Assembly (NCBI GenBank): GCA_015485495.1
Contig: WFTL01000057.1
Coordinates: forward strand, 32,678-96,677
DNA: 64,000 nucleotides
From: Planctomycetaceae bacterium
GTDB taxonomy: Bacteria; Planctomycetota; Planctomycetia; Planctomycetales; Planctomycetaceae
Reading direction: 5' to 3'
Under the pieces are notes generated by a model that saw only the letters and a program-made list of their open reading frames with translations, ran no database searches and was not told the origin of the DNA. Made by a program: the position numbers and the translations under genes. Shown piece by piece: positions 46,880 through 55,874 of this stretch (the first letter of the stretch is position 1; each line of letters begins with the position of its first letter).

Positions 46880-49800
46880 ATGAAACGAACGTTGTCCGTC
46901 GCCTGCGTGATGGGTGCAGTCGTCCTGTTCCGCGGCGCCGTTGCCCGTGCCGGTGACGACTTCCAGTCGTGGACACTGAAGCATGTTGAACCGACCGAAG
47001 CCCGGCGGCTGCTGCGGGATCTGCTGGACGACGATGATCAGGCGACGGTGCGCATTCTGGCCGACAATGAACTCAATGAACTGGCCGTTCGCGGTCCTGC
47101 GGCCGTTCGACGGCTGACCGAACAGCTTGTTCGGCAGATCGATCGCCCTTCGAAACCACCCGCGGAACACGAACAGGAACGGCGCATCCTGCGGGCCTGT
47201 TCCGTGGGAGACGCCGATCCTGTTGTTGTCAGACAGCGGGTCATCGATCTGCTGGGCGACCGCGTCCGCGTATCTGTCGACGAAACTTCCCGTCTGCTGT
47301 GGATCCTGGCTGCGCCGGAAGATCACACCCGCATCACCCGAATGCTGTCTTCGGCGGACCGGCCGGTTTCTTCCTGGAGACCCGCGGTCAGACCGGATCA
47401 CGGGGCCTCCGCGCCTGCGGAAGCGGTCTCTTCAGAAACAGCGATGTCCCTGGATCGGTCCGGCGTGAAGAAAAATTCCCCTGCCCGGGTGCGTCGGGTG
47501 CATTCTCTTCGTCACATCACTGTCGAACAGTGCCGCCGCGCCATCCGACGTCTGCTGAAACAGAAAGTGGATGTTCTTCCGGACGGCAGACTGAAGTGCA
47601 CGGTTGATGAAACGGGGCCGGTGATTCTCTCCTTCGATTCCGGTGCACAGGCCTGCACGGTTTCCGGCCGGCCCGATGCGGTGGATTCGCTGGTTTCGCT
47701 GATCCGGTGGCTCGAACGGTCTCAGGCTCCTGACAGAACGGCATCCGTCCGTTTCGTGTCTCTGAAGAACGTGCGTCCCGATGTTCTGGACCGGGCCCTT
47801 CGTCTGTGGCGGTCGGCGGCGCGCCGGTCTCCGAAGTCCTCGCCGGAAGACAACACACAGAGTGCGGTTCGGCATCGCGGCGCCATTCGTCCTGTCGGAT
47901 TTCAGCAGACCGCTCCGGCGGCAGCCGATGTTCCGGCTGCCGCGGACACGGCCGATGCGCCCCGGAACTCCGAAGCGGATCCCGGTGGTGCAGCGGACGA
48001 TGCGGCATCGGACGCGGAAGACGAGCTGCGTCCGCCCCTGTCCGGAGTGTCGGTTCAGCCGTTTCCCGGCCTGGATGTCCTTGCCGTGCAGGGGAAGGAT
48101 GCGGATGTCGAAGAACTGATACGCATCATTCGGGAGATCGAGCGGCTGAGTGACGAGGCCCGGCCGGAAGTGGAAATCGTTCATCTGAAGAACGTCGACA
48201 GCACGACTCTGGATTCCTTCATCGACACGATTCTCAATGCTCTGACCGAACCTCTTCAGGGCCGCGTCGGGATCACTCCGGTGGAAAAACCGAACGCGCT
48301 GCTGCTGATCGGCTGGGGAGAGGCCGTGGCGGCAGCGAAGGATCTCATCGAGAAACTGGATCAGCCCGTCACACCCGATCAGGGCCTGCGCATTTTCACT
48401 CTGAAAAACACCGGACCGTCGGAAATTCTGGGACCGCTGCAGAATGCTTTGAGCCGCCGAGGCGGCCTGGCACCTCAGGCTTCCGTCACGGCCAGCCCCC
48501 GAACGAACAGTCTCATCGTATACGCGGCGCCGCGCGATATGGCGGAAATCGAACGCCTTATCGAACATCTGGATGCGGAGTCGTCGGGAACGACCAGCAA
48601 AGGGCGCATCGTCCGCCTGAAAAACGCTCTGGCCGAAGACGTGGCCGCAATGGTCACCGCCGCGATTACGGCGGCGGCCGGCGGTGGGGACGGTCGTCGC
48701 TCAGCAGAACTCGACCTGCTGCTCGTGCAGCCGGACGGCCGGGAAATCGTGGCTTCCGGAATCCTCAACGGTGTGAAGATCGTTCCCAATCCCCGACTGA
48801 ATACGCTGTTCATCACGGGGCCGGAAAAAAGTCTGTCGCTGGTCGAACGGCTCATTGAAGAACTGGACCGGTCTCCCGCTGCTTCTGCGGTCATCAAGGT
48901 GTTCGAAATTTCCAACGGCAATGCCAGTGACCTGGTCAGCGTACTGCGCAGCCTGTTCCCGGCAACCGCCGTGGGATCCGGCGTTCCGCCGCTGGCAACT
49001 GCCGAAGGCGAATCGTCGCTGGTCCCCGTGCGTTTTTCGGTCGATGTGCGAACCAACACGATCATCGCTACCGGAACACAGGCCGATCTGCAGGTGATGG
49101 AAGCCCTGCTGGTCCGGCTGGACGGAGTCGCATCGCAGGAACGCGTCACCGATGTGTATCACCCGCGCAATTCACCGGCGGATGCCATTGCCGATGCGGT
49201 CAATGAATACCTGCGGAGTGAACGTGTGGTTCACCAGGCCGCGCCGGGCCGGATGAATCCATTCGAACAGATCCAGCAGGAAGTCGTTGTCGTTGCAGAA
49301 ACGACCCGCAACCAGCTCATCATCAGTGCCACGCCCCGGTTTTTCGATCGCATCATGGAACTCGTTCAGGATCTCGATTCGAAGCCGCCGCAGGTGATGA
49401 TTCAGGTGATTCTGGCCGAAGTCGATCTGGACACGTTTCATGAAGTCGGTGTGGAACTGGGCATCCAGGACAGTCTTCTGTTCGATCGCAGTCTGCTGGG
49501 AGACCTGATCACCACCACGACAACCAGCTCGGTCAGCACACCGACGGGCATCGTCACGACCACACAGGACAACATCATTGCCGCGAGCAACACGCCGGGA
49601 TTCAATTTCAACAACAACCCGCTGGGAAACAGCGGCAGCAATCGTTCTCTGGCGACTGCCGGAAATGTGGCCGGACAGGGCCTGTCCCACTTCAATGTGG
49701 GACGGACCAACGCTGATCTCGGCTATGGGGGTCTGGTGCTTTCGGCCAGCAGCGAAAACGTGAGCGTGCTGCTGCGGGCTCTGGACCGCAGCGGCAGTAT

Positions 49801-50758
49801 GGAAATCCTCAGCCGTCCGCAGATCATGACGCTGGACAACACCGAAGCGTTCATTCAGGTGGGCGAAAGCGTACCGCGGATTTCCAGCAGTCAGGTGAAC
49901 CAGCTGGGCCAGATCAATTCTCTGGAAGACACGGAAGTCGGACTGCTGCTGGGCGTGATTCCCCGAATCAATCCCGACGGCACCGTTGTTATGGAAGTCG
50001 ATGCCACCAAATCGGAAGTCGGTCCGGAAGCCGAAGGCATTCCGGTTTTCGTTTCGACCGACGGGACCGTGGTGCGATCGCCCCGCGTCAATATCACCAC
50101 CACGCGGACCACCGTCAGTGCGGCCAGCGGACAGACGGTGGTCATCGGCGGACTCATCACGACATCCAATGTCACCGATCAGAGAAAGGTTCCCTGGCTC
50201 GGCGATCTGCCGGTGCTGGGAAAATTCTTCCGTTACGACATGTACCGAAATCAGCGTACTGAACTGCTCATCATTCTGACGCCGCACGTCATCCTCGGAC
50301 AGGAAGATGCGGAATACCAGAAACAGGTGGAAATGGCCCGCATGTCGTGGGTGTCTTCGGACATCTTCGAGTTCCTGGATTCCGGTTCGGCTGCCTGTCA
50401 GGTGCAGGATCAGCATGGTGTCGAAGTGATTTATCCGGATGACACGCCCGCAGTCCCCCGGCCTCCCGCCGATGTCCCGGACGTTCCGGAAAGCTCCAGC
50501 GAACCGCCTCCGTTCATGCTGCCCCAGGAAGGCGAATCCCTGCCGCAGCAGCAGGAACCGCAGCCGCTTTCGTCGGCCGGGGAGGAATCGGTGCTGGTTC
50601 CGGTGAAAATGGAGACCGCCGAAGAAACCGGAGAAAAGGAATCGTCGTCCGGAACATCCGGCGGCAATGATCTCCGCGCTGCGCCGGATACGCCCTCCAG
50701 GACCACCGGAAAACAGCGTCGACGCAACTGGTTCCGTTTCGGCAGGAGAAAACAGTGA
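46880..50758 (+). CDS. Very long secretin (type II secretion GspD-like outer-membrane channel)
   Basis: This protein of about 1292 residues has a signal peptide (MKRTLSVACVMGAVVLFRGA). A long series of ring-building N-type modules follows; I count about eight, for example LRIFTLKNTGPSEILGPLQN, IVRLKNALAEDVAAMVTAA and IKVFEISNGNASDLVSVL. The C-terminal secretin barrel is typical: NVSVLLRALDRSGSMEILSR, VPWLGDLPVLGKFFR and TELLIILTPHVIL. GspD-type secretins normally have 650-700 residues and four N domains. A tail of about 130 residues rich in Pro and Glu follows the barrel. The start at 46880 is chosen for its signal peptide; in-frame starts at 46859 and 46844 exist. Its stop overlaps the next gene's start. 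Confidence 0.92.
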   Translation: MKRTLSVACVMGAVVLFRGAVARAGDDFQSWTLKHVEPTEARRLLRDLLDDDDQATVRILADNELNELAVRGPAAVRRLTEQLVRQIDRPSKPPAEHEQERRILRACSVGDADPVVVRQRVIDLLGDRVRVSVDETSRLLWILAAPEDHTRITRMLSSADRPVSSWRPAVRPDHGASAPAEAVSSETAMSLDRSGVKKNSPARVRRVHSLRHITVEQCRRAIRRLLKQKVDVLPDGRLKCTVDETGPVILSFDSGAQACTVSGRPDAVDSLVSLIRWLERSQAPDRTASVRFVSLKNVRPDVLDRALRLWRSAARRSPKSSPEDNTQSAVRHRGAIRPVGFQQTAPAAADVPAAADTADAPRNSEADPGGAADDAASDAEDELRPPLSGVSVQPFPGLDVLAVQGKDADVEELIRIIREIERLSDEARPEVEIVHLKNVDSTTLDSFIDTILNALTEPLQGRVGITPVEKPNALLLIGWGEAVAAAKDLIEKLDQPVTPDQGLRIFTLKNTGPSEILGPLQNALSRRGGLAPQASVTASPRTNSLIVYAAPRDMAEIERLIEHLDAESSGTTSKGRIVRLKNALAEDVAAMVTAAITAAAGGGDGRRSAELDLLLVQPDGREIVASGILNGVKIVPNPRLNTLFITGPEKSLSLVERLIEELDRSPAASAVIKVFEISNGNASDLVSVLRSLFPATAVGSGVPPLATAEGESSLVPVRFSVDVRTNTIIATGTQADLQVMEALLVRLDGVASQERVTDVYHPRNSPADAIADAVNEYLRSERVVHQAAPGRMNPFEQIQQEVVVVAETTRNQLIISATPRFFDRIMELVQDLDSKPPQVMIQVILAEVDLDTFHEVGVELGIQDSLLFDRSLLGDLITTTTTSSVSTPTGIVTTTQDNIIAASNTPGFNFNNNPLGNSGSNRSLATAGNVAGQGLSHFNVGRTNADLGYGGLVLSASSENVSVLLRALDRSGSMEILSRPQIMTLDNTEAFIQVGESVPRISSSQVNQLGQINSLEDTEVGLLLGVIPRINPDGTVVMEVDATKSEVGPEAEGIPVFVSTDGTVVRSPRVNITTTRTTVSAASGQTVVIGGLITTSNVTDQRKVPWLGDLPVLGKFFRYDMYRNQRTELLIILTPHVILGQEDAEYQKQVEMARMSWVSSDIFEFLDSGSAACQVQDQHGVEVIYPDDTPAVPRPPADVPDVPESSSEPPPFMLPQEGESLPQQQEPQPLSSAGEESVLVPVKMETAEETGEKESSSGTSGGNDLRAAPDTPSRTTGKQRRRNWFRFGRRKQ

Positions 50759-51927
50759 TGTCAGTCGGTCGGCCCGGTCGCCTGCGACTTCCGGCTCTGA
50801 TCCTGCTGGCAGCCGGCCTGGCAGGTGCTGCGTCCGGATGTGCGCTGTTCGATACCGACGCAGCGGATGTTCGCGGGATGTTCGAATCCGATCCGGAATT
50901 CACAACTCCCGAACTGATGATCCCGCTGTGGACCGACACGGTCCTGCATACAGCCGGAAAACCTCCGATCCGCGGCTGCGGCGGACGCATCATGTTCTAC
51001 ACGGAAGAAGGGAAAGAAGCTGTTCGGGTGGACGGAACGTTGAAAGTCTACGTGTGGAACGATTCGGCCCCTGTTCGGCAGCGGCAGCCGGATCGCGAAT
51101 ACGTGTTTCGGGCCGATCAGCTTCAGAAACATTACAGCCGTTCACGCGTCGGACATTCGTACAGTTTCTGGCTGCCCTGGGGACCGGCCGGCGGTGACCG
51201 GGTGGAGCTGACGGTCGTGGCTCGCTTCGTGGGCCGCGACGGATCTGACATTTCCACCACACCTTCCCGTGTGATTCTGCCCGGCCGCATTCCCATGCCG
51301 GAACCACCGGACCGCCGGCAGAACACGCGCCGCAGCAAAATCGACGAGTCGGCAGCGGACGATTCCCAGGCAGGCGAGCATTCCGGTTCTCCTGCCACGG
51401 AACAGCGCCAGCCGATCCGGCAGACGTCTTACGAACGGCCTGCCGAATCGGCTCAACGGGCGGATGAATCAGTGTCGTCACTTCGCACCACGGAGATCCC
51501 TCTGACACCGGGATTCGTCGAACGCAATCAGCGCCTGCCGAAACGTGTGCTGTCAGCCGACGACCTGTTCGGAGAACTGACGTCCGATTCCGATTCCGCA
51601 TTCGATCCGGCGGAACCGGTTCCGGAGACTGCGGATGGAGACGGGGACGGGCCGTTCGATGCGGACGAAGCCGTTTCCGATACGACCGGTCTTCAGAATG
51701 AAGCTTCGGAAGATCGTCCGGCTGGTTCTTCAGAGTTCCAGGAAGCAGACCGGCCGGGCGCCGAAAAGTCCGGAGAGGAACTGCCCGGCGAGCTCCCTGA
51801 AGAGTCTCTCAGTCGGAATGCGACGACGCCACTGTCAGCTCGTTCACTACGCGATCGATTCCGGGCTCAAAGAGCACGATCAGCTCGGCGATTCGCCGCA
51901 GCTCCGCTGATGCCACCGTCCCCGTGA
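50758..51927 (+). CDS. Lipoprotein coupled to the secretin gene
   Basis: This protein of about 389 residues has a lipoprotein signal (LPALILLAAGLAGAASGC, lipobox AASGC). A globular domain of about 150 residues follows (FTTPELMIPLWTDTVLHTAG, IRGCGGRIMFYTEEGKEAVR, SYSFWLPWGPAGGDRVELTV). The rest is low-complexity, acidic and probably disordered. The ATG overlaps the secretin stop (TGATG at 50756-50760), so the two are translated together and probably act together, perhaps as a pilotin or accessory of the secretin. The last 119 bases are antisense to the 3' end of the BON gene. Confidence 0.8.
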   Translation: MSVGRPGRLRLPALILLAAGLAGAASGCALFDTDAADVRGMFESDPEFTTPELMIPLWTDTVLHTAGKPPIRGCGGRIMFYTEEGKEAVRVDGTLKVYVWNDSAPVRQRQPDREYVFRADQLQKHYSRSRVGHSYSFWLPWGPAGGDRVELTVVARFVGRDGSDISTTPSRVILPGRIPMPEPPDRRQNTRRSKIDESAADDSQAGEHSGSPATEQRQPIRQTSYERPAESAQRADESVSSLRTTEIPLTPGFVERNQRLPKRVLSADDLFGELTSDSDSAFDPAEPVPETADGDGDGPFDADEAVSDTTGLQNEASEDRPAGSSEFQEADRPGAEKSGEELPGELPEESLSRNATTPLSARSLRDRFRAQRARSARRFAAAPLMPPSP

Positions 51928-52411
51928 GTCGGGCCGTGTGCCTGTCCGGTTCCACCTGCACGGAGATCGGATGATCGCCGAACAGGTGCTTCAGAGCACT
52001 GTTGCGTCCGGGAGGCCGGGAACGGGGCACGGGGGTACGGCGTTCGTAGTCGAAGGCGATGGTCAGGCGTTCGTCATAGATGCCGGACGTGCGCCGCGTT
52101 CGTGGCACATTCAGTTCAGGAAGCTCCTGTTCGGTCAGCCCGGCGACGGCACTGGACGTGACCGTGGACCCGTCGGAGGGAACCTGAGCGGACCCCACAA
52201 ATCGCGTCTGTCCGCCTGCTCCGGCACCGACGAACGTTCCTGCCCTCGACTGACCGTTCTGACGCGCTTCCCGCGCCTCCTTCAGGGCATCGACGGCCGA
52301 TTTGCGGTTGGGATTCAGGCTGGTCGATCCGAACAGCTGTGCGTCCGCCGAAGAACCGGCCGCCAGAAAAGCACTCAGCAGAATCAGACCGTTCAGGCGA
52401 ACAGTGAACAT
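51809..52411 (-). CDS. Exported BON-domain protein
   Basis: This protein of about 200 residues has a signal peptide (LNGLILLSAFLAAGSSADAQ). Its C-terminal BON domain reads PISVQVEPDRHTARLTGTVA, then SAELRRIAELIVLFEPGIDR and VVNELTV. The middle is low-complexity. BON domains bind membranes or envelope proteins, and related folds occur in the N domains of secretins. It is convergent with the secretin lipoprotein gene and overlaps its 3' end by 119 bases on the opposite strand. The start at 52411 fits the signal peptide. Confidence 0.85.
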   Translation of the reverse strand: MFTVRLNGLILLSAFLAAGSSADAQLFGSTSLNPNRKSAVDALKEAREARQNGQSRAGTFVGAGAGGQTRFVGSAQVPSDGSTVTSSAVAGLTEQELPELNVPRTRRTSGIYDERLTIAFDYERRTPVPRSRPPGRNSALKHLFGDHPISVQVEPDRHTARLTGTVASAELRRIAELIVLFEPGIDRVVNELTVASSHSD

Positions 52412-52606
52412 GAAAATCTCTCCGGGCCTCTCCCTGTCAGGTTCCTTCTTCCTGTCGTCTCGCCATATAATTCGGGTCGAGCCGGAATCCGTCAATTGCC
52501 AGACCTCCAGTTCGGTCCGGATCCGGAAACCGTTCCGCCGGGGGAAATCCGAATAAACGGACCCTCGTCTTTCGGTCTTTCACTGCCCGATTTCGGAGAC
52601 GCGTTC

Positions 52607-53194
52607 ATGATCTCCGCTTTGATGACGGCCGACGAATTCGCCGCGTCACGGCATACCCTGCCCGAAGGAGGGCGGTGGCATGAGCTTCATTCCGGCCGCC
52701 TTCATCTGCTGAGTACTCCCGAAGAAGACCACGGCACGGTGGTCTTCAACCTGTCGCGGGCTCTGGCGGACTGGTTCCGCGGCCGTGAAGAGGCAGACAG
52801 CGGATATGCGGCATTCGACATCGGCCTGCGGGTAAAAACCGGCCCCGACACCGTGTTGTTCCCTTCCATGAGTTTCTTCGATCAGGGAACCCGTTTCGGG
52901 CAGTCGGACCTTCTCATTGCCACGCTGCGTCCCCGTCTGGTCGTCGATATCGCTTCCACCGCCGACCGCCGGCAGCTCATGCGGGAACGGACGCTCATGT
53001 ATCTGAAGCACGGCATCCAGATCGTCTGGATTCCGGATCCGTTCAAACGCGAGATCCAGGTTCTGCAGCGGGGACGTCATACGCTGGTCCTGGGAGAACG
53101 ACAGACACTCAGCGGCGGTGAGGTGCTGCCGGATTTTGCGGTGCCCGTCGCCGACGTGTTCACGGAACCGTCCTGGTGGTCGGAATCGATCTGA
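52607..53194 (+). CDS. Uma2/DUF820-family PD-(D/E)XK-like protein
   Basis: This protein of about 195 residues starts MISALMTADEFAASR, the usual opening of the family. It has YAAFDIGLRVKTGPDTVLFP and RLVVDIASTADRRQLMRERT, then YLKHGIQIVWIPDPFKREIQ. Uma2 proteins share the PD-(D/E)XK nuclease fold; their role is unknown and they are numerous in cyanobacteria and planctomycetes. The usual Glu of LVVEVLSPSD is Asp here and the following Lys is Arg, so nuclease activity is uncertain. The longer upstream frame was rejected because it runs through the BON gene. Confidence 0.82.
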   Translation: MISALMTADEFAASRHTLPEGGRWHELHSGRLHLLSTPEEDHGTVVFNLSRALADWFRGREEADSGYAAFDIGLRVKTGPDTVLFPSMSFFDQGTRFGQSDLLIATLRPRLVVDIASTADRRQLMRERTLMYLKHGIQIVWIPDPFKREIQVLQRGRHTLVLGERQTLSGGEVLPDFAVPVADVFTEPSWWSESI

Positions 53195-53269
53195 CAGAAT
53201 CCGCGATGCTGCCTGCTGCGTTGCCCGACACCGTTCGTGTCGGCGGCCGCTGCGGGTGCCGGACTGCGA

Positions 53270-54199
53270 TCAGGAATTGTCTGAGGATCTGTCGTTCGGC
53301 GATTGTTCCAGCAGGGCATCCAGAAACATCTGCATCGCCCCGGTCACGCGCTCATCATCAGGAGAACCCAGACGGCGGTTGATGTCTCCGTGGTTTCGAT
53401 CGGTCGCGTCAACCGTCCGGGCTTCGACGCCCGCCTTTCTCAGTGCCGCGGCGAAGGCTTCTGCCTGCTGCCGCCGCCGCGGGTTCGTGGTTCGGCGCAT
53501 TCCCCGTGTGTAGCAGATCAGAAACGGCGGAATGTCCCGGTCGGCCGCAACATGAGTGATGGGCGAAGCATCCCGCTGAACGTCCGGATCGTCGCCGAAC
53601 ACCCGCACGTAGGTCGGCGCGGGTGAGGGACGATCGATCAGCTCCGGAATGTCCCACGCCTGCGTATCCAGCGCGACGACACCACGAATCACGGAAAGCG
53701 ATTTTCCGGCCTGTTTCAGATACCGTTCATCCGTCGCCACCAGTCCGGCCAGGTGGGCTCCCGCGGAATGTCCCATGATGAACAGAGCGTCCGGATCGCC
53801 TCCGTAACGGCGGATGTGATCATGCACCCAGGCGATGGCCGCTGCCACATCCGACACGTTGGCCGGATGGCGGCCTTCCGGCAGAAGGCGATAGTTGATG
53901 CTGACGAACACCCATCCCTGCTCGGAAAAATAGGCCGGTTTTTTCTGAACACCTCGCTTGTCGCCGATCTGCCAGCCGCCGCCGTGTATGTACACCATCA
54001 CGGGAAACGGACCGGTTCCGGGCGGCACGTAGATGTCCAGCCGCTGGCTCCTGTGTGTTCCGTAGGCAATGTCCCGATGGCGAACAGGGCGAACGGCCCG
54101 ACGTCCCCCCTTTCCGTCAGCGGCCAGCGGAGGCATCGACAGCCACACGCTGCAAAGAAGGGTCAGAGTGACAATGGTGGCAAGAAGCGTGGATTTCAT
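53270..54199 (-). CDS. Exported alpha/beta hydrolase (carboxylesterase-like)
   Basis: This 309-residue protein has a signal peptide (LLATIVTLTLLCSVWLSMPP). The oxyanion motif YIHGGGWQIGDKRG and the nucleophile elbow IMGHSAGAHLAGL are intact, and a late His occurs in DRNHGDINRRLG. The pattern fits the BD-FAE or HSL-like esterases (bacterioides-type feruloyl/acetyl esterases). It is divergent from the monooxygenase gene. The substrate is unknown. Confidence 0.88.
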   Translation of the reverse strand: MKSTLLATIVTLTLLCSVWLSMPPLAADGKGGRRAVRPVRHRDIAYGTHRSQRLDIYVPPGTGPFPVMVYIHGGGWQIGDKRGVQKKPAYFSEQGWVFVSINYRLLPEGRHPANVSDVAAAIAWVHDHIRRYGGDPDALFIMGHSAGAHLAGLVATDERYLKQAGKSLSVIRGVVALDTQAWDIPELIDRPSPAPTYVRVFGDDPDVQRDASPITHVAADRDIPPFLICYTRGMRRTTNPRRRQQAEAFAAALRKAGVEARTVDATDRNHGDINRRLGSPDDERVTGAMQMFLDALLEQSPNDRSSDNS

Positions 54200-54560
54200 G
54201 CGTGAATCCTGCAGATTCCTGTATTCGGTCTGTGTTCGGTCCAGTCACAACAAACGCACGACGGACTCCGCGGGATGTCCCCGGCGGCATCGCCTGTCTG
54301 GAAATGGTCTCGAAATCCGCTCGCTGACCAGTAAACCCGCTCAACTGCCGCAGGTACCGGAACTTTTTCCGGTTTTGTGAGCGCCGATGCATTCTGCCGG
54401 GTGATGCCGGCGACTGCAGAATGGTTCGTCCGGAGTTCCGTGGGTACGTTCTGTATGCTCACAGCGGGCTGCCAATGAATTGCCGCTGCGTTTCCGTCCG
54501 GCTATGGTCTTCCGCAGACAGAAGAAGCGGCGCCGCAGGGGATAAGGGGAGGACCCATTC
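54200..54560. other. Divergent intergenic region with a small hairpin
   Basis: This 361-base region holds the promoters for the esterase (minus) and the monooxygenase (plus). ACCGGAA and TTCCGGT (54356-54373) form a 7-base hairpin with loop CTTT followed by TTT, a weak terminator-like element on the plus strand. No gene is supported here. Confidence 0.4.
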
Positions 54561-55874
54561 GTGACACAGGAGCCCATACTGGACGTAGCGGTCATCGGTG
54601 CGGGTCCGTCGGGACTGACTCTGGCACGGCGACTGCAGGAGACATCGGCCCGGTTCGAAGTCATCGAACGGAACCCGGATGTGGGCGGCATCTGGGACAT
54701 CGATTTTCCCGGGTCGCCGATGTATGAGTCGGCTCATTTCATCTCCTCCCGGACTCTGTCGGGGTTTCCCGGGTTTCCCATGCCGGATGACTACCCGGAC
54801 TACCCGAATCACAGGCAGATCCTGGCCTACATTCGGTCGTTTGCCGACCATTTCGATCTGCGGCGGCACGTGACGTTCAGCACGTCCGTCGTGCATGCCC
54901 GCCCGACAGATGACGGAAGCTGGATTCTGAATCTGGATGACGGATCCGCGCGGCACTGCCGGTACCTTGTCTGCGCCAGCGGTGTCACGTGGATTCCCAA
55001 CACGGTGTCCTGGCCGGGTACGTTTCACGGAGACATTCGTCATTCGGTCACCTATCGGGATCCGTCGGAATTCCGGGGCAGACGGGTGCTGGTGGTGGGA
55101 GCCGGAAATTCGGGAGTGGACATCGCCTGCGACGCGGCTTTCACGGCCGACCAGGCCTTTCTGAGTCTGCGGCGCGGGTATCACTTCGTTCCCAAACATT
55201 TCATGGGCAAGCCGGCCGATGTGTTCGCCAAAGAAGGTCCTCGTCTGCCACACTGGCTGCAGGTCCGGATTCTGGGACTGCTGCTGCGGCTGGTGAACGG
55301 AGACCTGCGCCGCTACGGCCTGCCGAAGCCCGATCACCGTCTGTTCGAATCCCATCCCATCCTCAACACACAGATTCTGCATTATCTGAGTCACGGCGAC
55401 TGCATTGCCGTTCCCGACGTGGAACGGCTCGATGGCGACAGCGTCGTGTTCACGGACGGTCGCCGCGAACAGATCGATCTGATCATCACGGCCACCGGGT
55501 ACCACCATGCCTGTCCGTTTCTGGATGAAGGCACTCTGGAAACCCGTGGCGGCCGCCCGGATCTGTATCTGGGCATGTTTGCCCGCAATCATCCGCGGCT
55601 GGCCGTGCTGGGGTTTGTGGAATTCGCGTCCGCCGCGTATTCGAACTTTGATGCCATGGCAGAGCTGATTGTGGCCGATGCCACGGCCGCTCCGGATTCA
55701 CCGGTGGCGCGAAAGCTGGCCGAACTGAAATCGCACGACCGTCCCGATCTGAAGGGCGGCCACCGGTACATCGATTCGATGCGCCACGCGAATTACGTCG
55801 AAGTGGACACGTATCTGAAGGTGCTGGCCCGGGTGAAAAAACAACTGGGCCTGCCGGGAGCAGATCGGTCATGA
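54561..55874 (+). CDS. Flavin-containing monooxygenase-like protein
   Basis: This 437-residue protein has an FAD motif VIGAGPSGLT, the FMO/Baeyer-Villiger identifying motif FHGDIRHSVTY (F-x-G-x3-H-x3-Y) and an NADPH motif VVGAGNSGVD. The C-terminal part has LIITATGYHH. It starts with GTG after GGGGAGGA. Its stop overlaps the start of the SDR gene (ATGA, 55871-55874), so the two enzymes are coupled and likely act in one pathway on an unknown ketone or amine. Confidence 0.88.
   Translation: MTQEPILDVAVIGAGPSGLTLARRLQETSARFEVIERNPDVGGIWDIDFPGSPMYESAHFISSRTLSGFPGFPMPDDYPDYPNHRQILAYIRSFADHFDLRRHVTFSTSVVHARPTDDGSWILNLDDGSARHCRYLVCASGVTWIPNTVSWPGTFHGDIRHSVTYRDPSEFRGRRVLVVGAGNSGVDIACDAAFTADQAFLSLRRGYHFVPKHFMGKPADVFAKEGPRLPHWLQVRILGLLLRLVNGDLRRYGLPKPDHRLFESHPILNTQILHYLSHGDCIAVPDVERLDGDSVVFTDGRREQIDLIITATGYHHACPFLDEGTLETRGGRPDLYLGMFARNHPRLAVLGFVEFASAAYSNFDAMAELIVADATAAPDSPVARKLAELKSHDRPDLKGGHRYIDSMRHANYVEVDTYLKVLARVKKQLGLPGADRS

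Noticed and set aside
49172..50416. A 414-codon minus-strand frame across the secretin
   Set aside because: It is antisense to the conserved secretin barrel and His/Arg-rich.
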